Origin: Clostridiales bacterium
GTDB taxonomy: Bacteria; Bacillota; Clostridia; Christensenellales; Aristaeellaceae
DNA length: 20,204 nt
Assembly (NCBI GenBank): GCA_004556545.1
Contig: SFGO01000045.1
Coordinates: 1-20,204 of the forward strand
Direction of reading: 5' to 3'
The translations under genes were made by a program, and so were the position numbers. Position 1 is the stretch's first letter. Every line of letters begins with the position of its first letter. The notes beneath the pieces are model-generated. The model was given only the letters and a program-made list of their open reading frames with translations. It did no database searches and was not told the origin of the DNA. This document shows, piece by piece, positions 14,217 to 20,204 of the stretch.

Positions 14217-15019
14217 AGGACATTACGCTGGGCCAGTATTTGCCGGGAAAATCGCTGATCCACCGGCTGGATCCCCGCACGAAGATATTGCTGACCATCG
14301 TTTATATCGCCATGATCTTCTGCGTGTCCAACCCGGTGTGGTACGTCATTCCGCTGGCGTTTCTCATCCTGTGCGCCAAAATGTCGGGCCTGAAAGCGGC
14401 GCAACTGTTGAAAACCGTGAAGCCCCTGCGCTTTCTGCTGATATTGACGTTTGTGTTGAACCTGTTTTTTTCCAGCGGCGAGACGGTGCTGGTCAGCTGG
14501 GGCATTCTGCGCATTACCCGGGAAGGGCTGATTACCGCCGTGCATTTCTGCATGCGGCTGATCTTTCTGGTAGCGGGCACCTCGGTGCTGACGCTGACCA
14601 CCTCGCCCATCTCCCTGTGCGACGGCATGGAGACGCTGCTCAAGCCCCTGAGCAAGCTGCATTTTCCGGCGCACGAGCTGGCCATGATGATGACCATCGC
14701 CCTGCGCTTCATCCCGACCCTGATCGAGGAAGCCGACAAGATCATGAAGGCCCAGATGGCCCGGGGCGCGGATTTTGAAAGCGGCAATCTCATCAAGCGG
14801 GCCAAGGCCATGGTGCCCCTGCTGGTGCCGCTGTTCGTCAGCGCTTTCCGCCGGGCGGGAGAGCTGGCCATGGCCATGGAGGCGCGCTGCTATCACGGCG
14901 GCGAGGGCCGCACCCGGCTCCGGGTGCTGCATTTTCAGAAGATCGACTGGCAGGCCTCACTGGTGACGGTGGCGGCGCTGCTTCTGACCATTCTGTGCAG
15001 AAGGTGGAATCTGCTATGA
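14210..15019 (+). CDS. ecfT: ECF transporter transmembrane protein EcfT
   Basis: A 269-residue integral membrane subunit that links the two EcfA ATPases to the substrate-binding S-component. It starts with LGQYLPGKSLIHRLDPRTKI, a hallmark EcfT N-terminus, followed by several transmembrane helices. The long cytoplasmic coupling helices carry the motifs QMARGAD and MAMEARCYHG, in which the Ala-Arg-Gly-type triplets contact the ATPases. It overlaps ecfA2 by 7 bases and truA by 4, with AAGGAGGAG upstream of its ATG. No S-component gene is in this operon, so the module probably serves S-components encoded elsewhere (group II ECF). Confidence 0.96.
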   Translation: MLKDITLGQYLPGKSLIHRLDPRTKILLTIVYIAMIFCVSNPVWYVIPLAFLILCAKMSGLKAAQLLKTVKPLRFLLILTFVLNLFFSSGETVLVSWGILRITREGLITAVHFCMRLIFLVAGTSVLTLTTSPISLCDGMETLLKPLSKLHFPAHELAMMMTIALRFIPTLIEEADKIMKAQMARGADFESGNLIKRAKAMVPLLVPLFVSAFRRAGELAMAMEARCYHGGEGRTRLRVLHFQKIDWQASLVTVAALLLTILCRRWNLL

Positions 15020-15825
15020 CCCAGCTTCCGCCCCTGATCAAGGGCTGCTGTCCGGAGGGCAAGCGCCGGGTGCTTGTGACTGTCAGCTATGACGGCACGG
15101 CCTACGCGGGCTGGCAGCGCCAGCAGAACGCATTGGCGGTGCAGCAGGTGCTGGAGGAAGCCCTGCGGAAGCTGACCGGCGAGGAACGGCTGACCGTGAC
15201 CGGCTCCAGCCGGACGGACGCGGGCGTTCACGCGCTGGGGCAGCGGGTGCATTTCGATACTGCCAGCCGCATTCCGCCGGAGAAATTCCCCTTTGCGCTG
15301 AATACCTGTCTGCCCGCCGACATTCGCGTGTTGGACGGACGGTACGTCCCGGCGGCGTTTCACGCCCGGTTTGACGCGGCGGGCAAGCGGTACACCTATC
15401 GCATCCACAACGCGCCCCATGCCAGCGCCCTGTACCGCCATCTCTGCGCCCATGTGCCGGTTCCTCTGCAAATGGGTCCCATGGAGCGCAGCCTGAAAGA
15501 CCTGCTGGGCACCCATGATTTTTCCGCCTTTCAGGCGGCGGGCGGCACGGCCAAGACCACCGTGCGCACCATCGAAAGCGTGGAGCTGACCCGGCAGGGC
15601 GACGACCTGACGCTGACCATTCGGGGCAATGCGTTCCTATATAATATGGTGCGCATTATTGCGGGAACCGTGATCGGCATCGGCATGGGCCGCCTGCCGG
15701 AGGACAGCTTCCAGCAGGCGCTTTGCACCGGCGACCGGCTGATGCTGGGCATGACCGCCCCGGCCTGCGGGCTGGAATTGACGGAAGTGTTCTACCGCGA
15801 GGAAGATCTGAACGGGGAAAGCTGA
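15016..15825 (+). CDS. truA: tRNA pseudouridine(38-40) synthase TruA
   Basis: A 269-residue pseudouridine synthase that converts uridines 38-40 in the tRNA anticodon stem-loop. Key features are VTVSYDGTAYAGWQRQ (21-36), the catalytic aspartate D68 in SSRTDAGVHALGQ (64-76), RYTYRIHN, LLGTHDFSAFQ and FLYNMVRIIAGTVIGIG near the C-terminus. The start at 15016 gives an ATGA overlap with the ecfT stop; a longer frame from 14995 would overlap more. Its position after ecfT is conserved in Firmicutes, although there is no functional link to transport. A bidirectional terminator follows. Confidence 0.97.
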   Translation: MTQLPPLIKGCCPEGKRRVLVTVSYDGTAYAGWQRQQNALAVQQVLEEALRKLTGEERLTVTGSSRTDAGVHALGQRVHFDTASRIPPEKFPFALNTCLPADIRVLDGRYVPAAFHARFDAAGKRYTYRIHNAPHASALYRHLCAHVPVPLQMGPMERSLKDLLGTHDFSAFQAAGGTAKTTVRTIESVELTRQGDDLTLTIRGNAFLYNMVRIIAGTVIGIGMGRLPEDSFQQALCTGDRLMLGMTAPACGLELTEVFYREEDLNGES

Positions 15826-15841
15826 AAAAGAAAAGAATCAG

Positions 15842-15886
15842 AAAAAAGCGCCTTCCGCAGGAAAAACTGCGGAAGGCGCTTTGTGT
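15842..15886. terminator. Bidirectional terminator between truA and the anti-sigma gene
   Basis: A perfect 16-bp stem, 15845-15860 with 15867-15882, around a GAAAAA loop. Read on the minus strand it is followed by a TTTTTT run (15842-15847, partly in the stem); on the plus strand by a weaker TTTGTGTT. It lies 19 bases after the truA stop and directly after the stop of the convergent minus-strand gene, so it likely serves both. Confidence 0.85.
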
Positions 15887-15891
15887 TCCCA

Positions 15892-16854
15892 TCAGCCGTT
15901 GCCGCCCAACTGGGAATCATACAGCAGGTCTTCGATCACGCCGGTCTCCACGTTCACATCCGCCCAGTAGACCCCGTCCCCCGGAGTAAAGGGCGGGAAA
16001 GCGCTGGAATTGTCGGCCGGACGCTGTTGCAGGCTGAGCATGATGGTCAGCACCGGCTTGTCATCTTTCAGGTGGTAATACAGGTAGTCGGCGGTATCGT
16101 CCGCCATGTCCTCCAGCTCAAAGACGAATTTCAGCATTTTCGCCTGGTCATCGGTGAGCTGGTAGGCGCTGACCACTGCGTCATGAGCCAATGCGAGCAG
16201 GTCTTCTTCGCTGTAGGAAGAAGCCTTGGCCGCCGCGAGGGCTTCCGCTTCGCCGGTCTTTTCCCACGCGGAGCCTTTGGGCAGCTCGTCGGAAGCGGCT
16301 TCGTGCTTCGCTGCGATGGCCTTCGCCTTTTCGGAAAACGCGCTGAGGTCGTGACGCTCCGCCGCCGTGCGCAGCATTTCTTCCAGCTGCTCCTTGCCCC
16401 AGGCTTCCGCGTCAAACAGGCCGGAGGTGCTTTCGCCGTCATGGCTCCACAGGGCAGCAGCAGTGCCGTCCTTCACGGAGACCGTGTATTCGCCCAGCAC
16501 GTCCCGCAGGAAATCAATGCCGGCATAGACCACCGTCGCGCCGCCGTCCGCCGTTTCGGTGACGGTACGGCTGAAGAAGGTGCTCAGCATGGGTTCCGTA
16601 ACGCCGTAGGTATCCGCCACGGCTTTTTCGGCCAGCCGGGAAGCGTCCACCCGACTGGAAAAAACCAGCCCTGCCGCCAGTGCGGTGACGCTGAGACAGA
16701 CGATCGCAGCCATGAGGATAAAGGTTGCCGACAGTTTTTTCACAGGTTTTTCCTCCTTACGGACAGCCTGAAGCACCGTGCGGCGCTTGGCTTCGTCCCA
16801 GACGAGCCCGGAAAGGTTCTGGTCAACGAGCTCCCGAAATTCAAGTTTCTTCAT
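15892..16854 (-). CDS. Predicted membrane-bound anti-sigma factor with extracytoplasmic domain
   Basis: A 320-residue single-pass membrane protein. Residues 1-40 are a charged cytoplasmic segment (VWDEAKRRTVLQAVRKEEKP), residues about 42-66 are a transmembrane helix, and the remaining ~250 residues lie outside. The outer part is Ala/Glu/Asp-rich, predicted helical in the middle (EAEALAAAKASSYSEEDLL), and ends in a strand-like DGVYWADVNVETGVIEDLLY that recalls the PepSY fold. Its start overlaps the end of the ECF sigma gene by 14 bases, with AAGGAG about 10 bases upstream, the usual sigma/anti-sigma layout. I infer that the N-terminus holds the sigma factor until an envelope signal. No known anti-sigma motif (such as a zinc-binding HxxxCxxC) is present. 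Confidence 0.6.
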   Translation of the reverse strand: MKKLEFRELVDQNLSGLVWDEAKRRTVLQAVRKEEKPVKKLSATFILMAAIVCLSVTALAAGLVFSSRVDASRLAEKAVADTYGVTEPMLSTFFSRTVTETADGGATVVYAGIDFLRDVLGEYTVSVKDGTAAALWSHDGESTSGLFDAEAWGKEQLEEMLRTAAERHDLSAFSEKAKAIAAKHEAASDELPKGSAWEKTGEAEALAAAKASSYSEEDLLALAHDAVVSAYQLTDDQAKMLKFVFELEDMADDTADYLYYHLKDDKPVLTIMLSLQQRPADNSSAFPPFTPGDGVYWADVNVETGVIEDLLYDSQLGGNG

Positions 16855-17356
16855 CGTAATACCACTCCTTCAGCCTGTCCCGCAGCAGCGCGTTCGCCCG
16901 GTTCAGGCGGGAACGCACCTTGCCGTCCGATAATCGCAGCGCGCCTGCGATCTCCTTCAGTTTCAGCCCTTCGTAATACCGCAGCAGAACGACCTCGCGG
17001 TATTTGGCGGGCAGGCCCATGACCGCCGTCAGTACGGTGTTGTCCGGAAAGGTGAAATCGGCAGGCTTTTCGGGCAGCGAATCAAGAGAAGTCCGGCTTC
17101 TGTGGCGAAACCACGGGTTGCGCAGCATATCCCGGCACGTGTTGACGCAGATGGTCGTCAGCCACGTCTTTTCCGAGCTTTCGCCGCGATAATCCCCTAA
17201 ATGCCGGTATGCCTTGAGGAAGGTCTCCTGCACAGCGTCCTGCGCAAGGGATGCGTCCTTCAGGTAAAGGGCGCTCATCCTCAGAAGGCTGCTGCCGTAC
17301 TGCTCCATGAGCCGGTCAAGCTCCGACCGGCTGTCCGACGGACATTCGTAAGGCAC
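16841..17356 (-). CDS. ECF-type (group 4) RNA polymerase sigma factor
   Basis: A 171-residue sigma factor with only regions 2 and 4. Region 2 (about 12-78) includes SLAQDAVQETFLKAYRHLGDYRG and KTWLTTICVNTCRDMLRN. Region 4 (about 113-165) includes LPAKYREVVLLRYYEGLKLKEIAGAL and a helix-turn-helix with DGKVRSRLNRANALLR. ECF sigma factors direct envelope-stress or similar regulons. The GTG start at 17356 is chosen because AAAGGAG lies 8 bases upstream; the frame stays open to 17503 but the extra residues do not look like sigma region 2. The overlapping downstream gene encodes its likely anti-sigma partner. The region between it and the rpsU terminator shows no convincing promoter. Confidence 0.92.
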   Translation of the reverse strand: MPYECPSDSRSELDRLMEQYGSSLLRMSALYLKDASLAQDAVQETFLKAYRHLGDYRGESSEKTWLTTICVNTCRDMLRNPWFRHRSRTSLDSLPEKPADFTFPDNTVLTAVMGLPAKYREVVLLRYYEGLKLKEIAGALRLSDGKVRSRLNRANALLRDRLKEWYYDEET

Positions 17357-17483
17357 AGTACCAACTCCTTTCACCTGTATAGACGGAGCAAAGCGGAAAA
17401 ACTGCTGGAAATGGAAAAATTTTTTCATAAGAAAAACGGGGGATTTTTTCCCGGCCAGGGCGGACGGAAAGAGAACATGAAAC

Positions 17484-17515
17484 AAAAAACACCGCCGTCC
17501 CAAGGACGGCGGTGT
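17484..17515 (-). terminator. Rho-independent terminator of rpsU
   Basis: ACACCGCCGTCC (17489-17500) pairs perfectly with GGACGGCGGTGT (17504-17515) around a CAA loop. On the minus strand it is followed by TTTTTT (17484-17489), about 17 bases after the rpsU stop codon. Confidence 0.9.
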
Positions 17516-17532
17516 GTTCCGTTGCGTAGGAA

Positions 17533-17706
17533 TCAGTACTTGCGCTTACGTGCAGCTTCTGCTTTCTTCTTGCGTTTCACGCTGGGCTTCTCATAATGCT
17601 CACGCTTGCGAGCCTCTGCCAGAACACCTGTGCGAGCACATTGACGTTTGAACCGCTTCAGAGCGCTTTCCAGGGATTCGTTTTCGCGGATGCGTACCTC
17701 GGACAC
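17533..17706 (-). CDS. rpsU: 30S ribosomal protein S21
   Basis: A 57-residue basic protein beginning with a GTG start and reading SEVRIRENESLESALKRFKR, followed by a basic C-terminus (KRKKKAEAARKRKY). These are the family's conserved N-terminus and Lys/Arg-rich helix, at the usual length. S21 is a small-subunit protein involved in translation initiation. GGGAGGG lies 7 bases upstream of the GTG. It is monocistronic here, between its own promoter and terminator, and not beside yqeY or dnaG as in some genomes. Confidence 0.96.
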   Translation of the reverse strand: MSEVRIRENESLESALKRFKRQCARTGVLAEARKREHYEKPSVKRKKKAEAARKRKY

Positions 17707-17776
17707 TTGTTATCCCTCCCCTCGCTCATCCTGCGTATGGCTACTTCATACAATAGCCGCCAGCAGTTATGAATCT

Positions 17777-17805
17777 ATTATAGCGCGTCTGCCGGTTCCC
17801 GTCAA
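17777..17805 (-). promoter_or_regulatory. Sigma-A promoter of rpsU
   Basis: Minus-strand TTGACG (17800-17805) and a perfect TATAAT (17777-17782) with a 17-base spacer, about 70 bases upstream of the rpsU start. AAAGTTTTC (17815-17823) lies 9 bases upstream of the -35 and may be an UP-like element. Confidence 0.85.
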
Positions 17806-17872
17806 CTGGCATTTGAAAACTTTTTGAGGGGTTTACACCTTGGTCAAAAGAAGGAGCCGCCGCAGAGGGGAA

Positions 17873-17900
17873 AGAAAATGATGCTATTCTATCATTTTCT
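17873..17900. other. AT-rich inverted repeat at the end of the TPR gene
   Basis: AGAAAATGAT (17873-17882) and ATCATTTTCT (17891-17900) form a 10-bp stem over an 8-base loop containing the TPR gene's stop codon (17884-17886). No T-run follows, so a role in termination is uncertain. Confidence 0.4.
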
Positions 17901-18468
17901 CTTTCAGCCGGGCGATGTTCCGCAGGGGCTCGTCGATGGCCTCGCCCTGAGTCTCGTTCCAGTCCTCCCGGACGATCTCGATCTCCTTCTGATAAAATTC
18001 GATCGCCTTTTCGTATTGCCCCTGAATTTCATACAGCTGGGCGATGGCGTTGACCGGGTCGGTAAAGCGGGGCCGGGGCGAAAGCGCCAGCGCCTTTTCA
18101 TACAGGGCGATGGCTTCCGGATAGGCGCAGCGCTTCGCCAGCCGGTCGGCCCGGGCGAACCAGCTCTGCCAGTTGTCCGGATCCTTTTGCGTCATGCGCT
18201 CCCAGCAGGCGGCGGCTTCCTCCGGCTTGCCCTCTTTTTCCAGGATCATGCCCAGATACAGGTCGGAATGATAGCTTTCGCCCAGCCGGTTCATTTTTTT
18301 CAGATACTTCCGGGCTTCGGGACATCGGCCGTCGTCGATGAGCAGATCCAGCAGCCAGAGGTACGCCCGGCGCTGGCCGGGATGCCGGGTGATGAAGTCC
18401 TGATAGAACGCGATGGTTCGGTGATGGTTGACGGCGTTCCAGTCCGGGAAGACGCCGCCTTCCTGCAT
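17884..18468 (-). CDS. TPR-repeat protein, probably missing its N-terminus
   Basis: 194 residues made almost wholly of tetratricopeptide helices: about 17-48, 49-81, 82-115 (with WERMTQKDPDNWQSWFARAD), 116-150 (YPEAIALYEKALALSP) and 151-194 (YEKAIEFYQKEIEI). TPR proteins act as protein-interaction scaffolds; a specific partner cannot be inferred. The only ATG (18468) has no recognisable ribosome binding site, and an in-frame stop lies 15 codons upstream (18511-18513). Just upstream the sequence becomes AT-rich and ends an ABC transporter gene. The gene probably lost its 5' part at that junction, so it may be a remnant. Alternatively it uses a weak start. Confidence 0.65.
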   Translation of the reverse strand: MQEGGVFPDWNAVNHHRTIAFYQDFITRHPGQRRAYLWLLDLLIDDGRCPEARKYLKKMNRLGESYHSDLYLGMILEKEGKPEEAAACWERMTQKDPDNWQSWFARADRLAKRCAYPEAIALYEKALALSPRPRFTDPVNAIAQLYEIQGQYEKAIEFYQKEIEIVREDWNETQGEAIDEPLRNIARLKEKMIE

Positions 18469-18539
18469 GGGGATGAAAATTGCAGCGGTTTTTATTTTGC
18501 CGCACCTATTTTAGTTTTGCATTTGTGTGGCATTGAGCA

Positions 18540-20144
18540 TTACGCCAACGAGTACACAGCAGTCAGCTTTTTACGGATACGATCTCTCAAATTATGCGTG
18601 ATAATAATAACTCCAAGTTCCGGTGTGTTAAGCAAGTCGTTTTCAATATCCAAAGCGTTTGCTTCATCCAGTGCGGAAGTACCCTCATCAAGAATGATGT
18701 ATTGTACTTTCCGTATTAAGGCACGAGCCAGAGCAATGCGCTGACGTTGACCACCAGAAAGGTTTTTGCCGTTCTCCATGATGATGGTATCCAATCCTTC
18801 CGGTAAGGAACGCACATAATCTTCTAAACAACATCTGCGAATAACCGCCATAACCTCCTCATCTGTATAGGGCAGACCCAGCGTTATATTAAAGCGGAGT
18901 GTATCCTGGAACAGATATACTTGCTGATCTACATAAGCAACATGATTATACAATTCTTCTATAAGAATGTCCTTTTGCTCTTGCTCACCATACCACACAT
19001 TGCCTGTATAGCCGGGAAGCAATCCCAAAATGATTTTCGTCAGCGTAGTTTTACCGCTGCCGCTTTCCCCCATAATGGCATATTTGCCACCAGCGCAGAA
19101 AGTGTAATTCTTGTTTTTTAGTACAGGGCGATCATCATATTGGAATGAAATATTTTCAAGTTTGATTTCGGGAATGGCTGAAATTGTATCTTTACTTTTG
19201 GAGATGTCAGCATCATTATCGTTGAACTTCTCCCACAGTGGTTTCGATGCCTTTACAGTCATAAAGCACTGCACCAACTCTCCGGCACCATTGAAGAAAC
19301 TTCCGGCAAGATTTCCAACCGACAGAGCTGCACCAGCAGGTGTAGCTCCGATCACAGCAGCCAGCAAAGTGACGAGAAGAAGAATGACCTGCCCGACCAT
19401 GCTAACTGTTGAAATCAAAATCTGAACAGCCACATTGGTTTTATTAAATCGGTAACATACCGTTTCCACTTTTTCGGACGCTGCAACAATGCGCTCGCAA
19501 ATTCTGTTACGGAGACCTGTCAGAAAGAAGATAGAAGCACCCATGACCACATCCTTGTAGCTTTCGGTGCTGACTTCCAATGCTTCAGATCTCTCAGCGT
19601 TTACTTTTTGAAGTCGCTTACCCGTTAACTGCGGGAGAACAGAAATAATTACCAACAGAACGATTGCAGCAAGACCGATGTAGGGACTGAGCAAACACAA
19701 CGCACCCAGCGAGAATATCGCTGTTGCTAAATTCTCAATTCCAGAGAACAGTGAAGTAAAGGACTGGCTGTAAATTTCGTTCACATCGTTTGTCATCCAC
19801 GAAACATAGTGTCCGTTGTCTTTATCCACGAAATCGGAATAAGATAACGAGCCGATTTTATTCCCGACCATCAGGCGCAACTCATTCTTGAGCTTTTGCT
19901 GAATCTTCGATTTTGCCACCAAAGAAAAGTAGTACATGAACATTGCTAACAGCCAGATGAATAAAACGATTGCGAAGGTATAAAGCAGAGCCTTTACTTT
20001 ATCACCTTTGTACTCATAAGCGGTGTATAGGAAAGAAAGCGAGTAGCCTGCAAATACCATTGCAAAAGACATTAGAATATTAAGAAACGCAACCCCTACT
20101 ATACTCCCAAAATTCTTCTGGATAAGCGTTTTATACTGTTTCAT
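18540..20144 (-). CDS. ABC exporter (membrane + ATPase), apparently truncated at the C-terminus
   Basis: The protein has 534 residues: an N-terminal six-helix exporter domain (to about residue 300), then an ATPase with Walker A GESGSGKT (359-366), signature LSGGQRQR (462-469), Walker B YIILDEGTSALD (482-493) and switch His H517. The protein ends 17 residues after that His (LTAVYSLA), right where ABC exporters normally continue with a D/N-G-x-I-x-E-x-G segment and a final helix, so about 35-40 residues seem missing. Substrate is unknown; drug, peptide or lipid are possible. The start at 20144 has AGGAGG 9 bases upstream. It overlaps the end of an upstream gene that also looks like an ABC transporter. 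Composition is AT-richer than the rest of the window. Confidence 0.85.
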   Translation of the reverse strand: MKQYKTLIQKNFGSIVGVAFLNILMSFAMVFAGYSLSFLYTAYEYKGDKVKALLYTFAIVLFIWLLAMFMYYFSLVAKSKIQQKLKNELRLMVGNKIGSLSYSDFVDKDNGHYVSWMTNDVNEIYSQSFTSLFSGIENLATAIFSLGALCLLSPYIGLAAIVLLVIISVLPQLTGKRLQKVNAERSEALEVSTESYKDVVMGASIFFLTGLRNRICERIVAASEKVETVCYRFNKTNVAVQILISTVSMVGQVILLLVTLLAAVIGATPAGAALSVGNLAGSFFNGAGELVQCFMTVKASKPLWEKFNDNDADISKSKDTISAIPEIKLENISFQYDDRPVLKNKNYTFCAGGKYAIMGESGSGKTTLTKIILGLLPGYTGNVWYGEQEQKDILIEELYNHVAYVDQQVYLFQDTLRFNITLGLPYTDEEVMAVIRRCCLEDYVRSLPEGLDTIIMENGKNLSGGQRQRIALARALIRKVQYIILDEGTSALDEANALDIENDLLNTPELGVIIITHNLRDRIRKKLTAVYSLA

Positions 20145-20204
20145 TCGCAAATACCTCCTGTTTTACTTCGAGCCACAGTTTCCAAAGCTGGGGGATGCCC
20201 TCAT
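20131..20204 (-). CDS. 3' end of an upstream ABC transporter gene (partial)
   Basis: The last 23 codons of a minus-strand gene that enters from beyond the window edge, ending in FANETV and TAA (20131-20133). The EGIPQLWKLWLE sequence resembles the C-terminal tail of ABC exporters, whose last helix usually reads G-x-Y/F-x-x-L-W. It overlaps the next gene by 14 bases, typical of a tandem pair that forms a heterodimeric exporter. Too little is present to be certain of the family. Confidence 0.55.
   Translation of the reverse strand, partial: EGIPQLWKLWLEVKQEVFANETV

Noticed and set aside
12639..14932. Long minus-strand open frames opposite ecfA1, ecfA2 and ecfT
   Set aside because: Antisense shadows of strongly conserved genes.
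1..20204. CRISPR array, tRNA, rRNA or insertion sequence
   Set aside because: No regularly spaced identical repeats, no recognisable tRNA or rRNA sequence, and no transposase gene were seen.

Overview
The window looks like chromosomal DNA from a GC-rich member of the Bacillota, probably class Clostridia. This rests on gene content and order: a sepF-yggT-ylmH-divIVA division cluster, an ireB-ruvX-DUF1292 operon, and an ecfA1-ecfA2-ecfT-truA operon. Starts are preceded by strong AGGAGG-type ribosome binding sites and several promoters are near-consensus sigma-A sites. No plasmid, phage or transposase gene is visible. Two stretches are clearly AT-richer than the rest: about 11.74-12.40 kb and about 18.49-20.2 kb.

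Layout from left to right. Positions 1-473 hold no convincing gene, only imperfect repeats and GC-rich hairpins. From 6828 down to 474, all on the minus strand, lies a probable operon: a degenerate SpoIIAB/RsbW-like protein, a SigB/F/G-type sigma factor, a membrane-anchored HlyD-like protein with a long Pro/Gln-rich tail, yggS, an enlarged sepF, yggT, ylmH and divIVA. Upstream of it are a polytopic DUF6020-type membrane protein and an aspartate kinase, driven by a clear promoter. A terminator separates them from the ireB-ruvX-DUF1292-GNAT operon, also on the minus strand.

On the plus strand, a YbjN-domain gene with its own strong promoter sits in an AT-rich patch. It is followed by ecfA1-ecfA2-ecfT-truA, the energizing module of a vitamin/metal ECF importer plus a tRNA pseudouridine synthase. 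A bidirectional terminator then separates truA from a convergent ECF sigma / membrane anti-sigma pair. Next come monocistronic rpsU and a TPR-repeat gene. The window ends in a foreign-looking ABC exporter gene and the tail of its partner gene.

Most of the window is core cell biology: cell division, envelope, ribosome, amino-acid synthesis and micronutrient uptake. The parts most worth a second look are these: (i) the degenerate anti-sigma/sigma pair at the head of the sepF-divIVA cluster, together with two disorder-rich proteins in that cluster; (ii) a 14-bp exact repeat placed at nearly the same distance upstream of the ybjN-like and ecfA1 promoters; (iii) a likely recombination breakpoint near 18.48-18.54 kb, where an ABC transporter lacks its C-terminal end and a TPR protein appears to lack its N-terminus; and (iv) the repeat-rich region downstream of divIVA.
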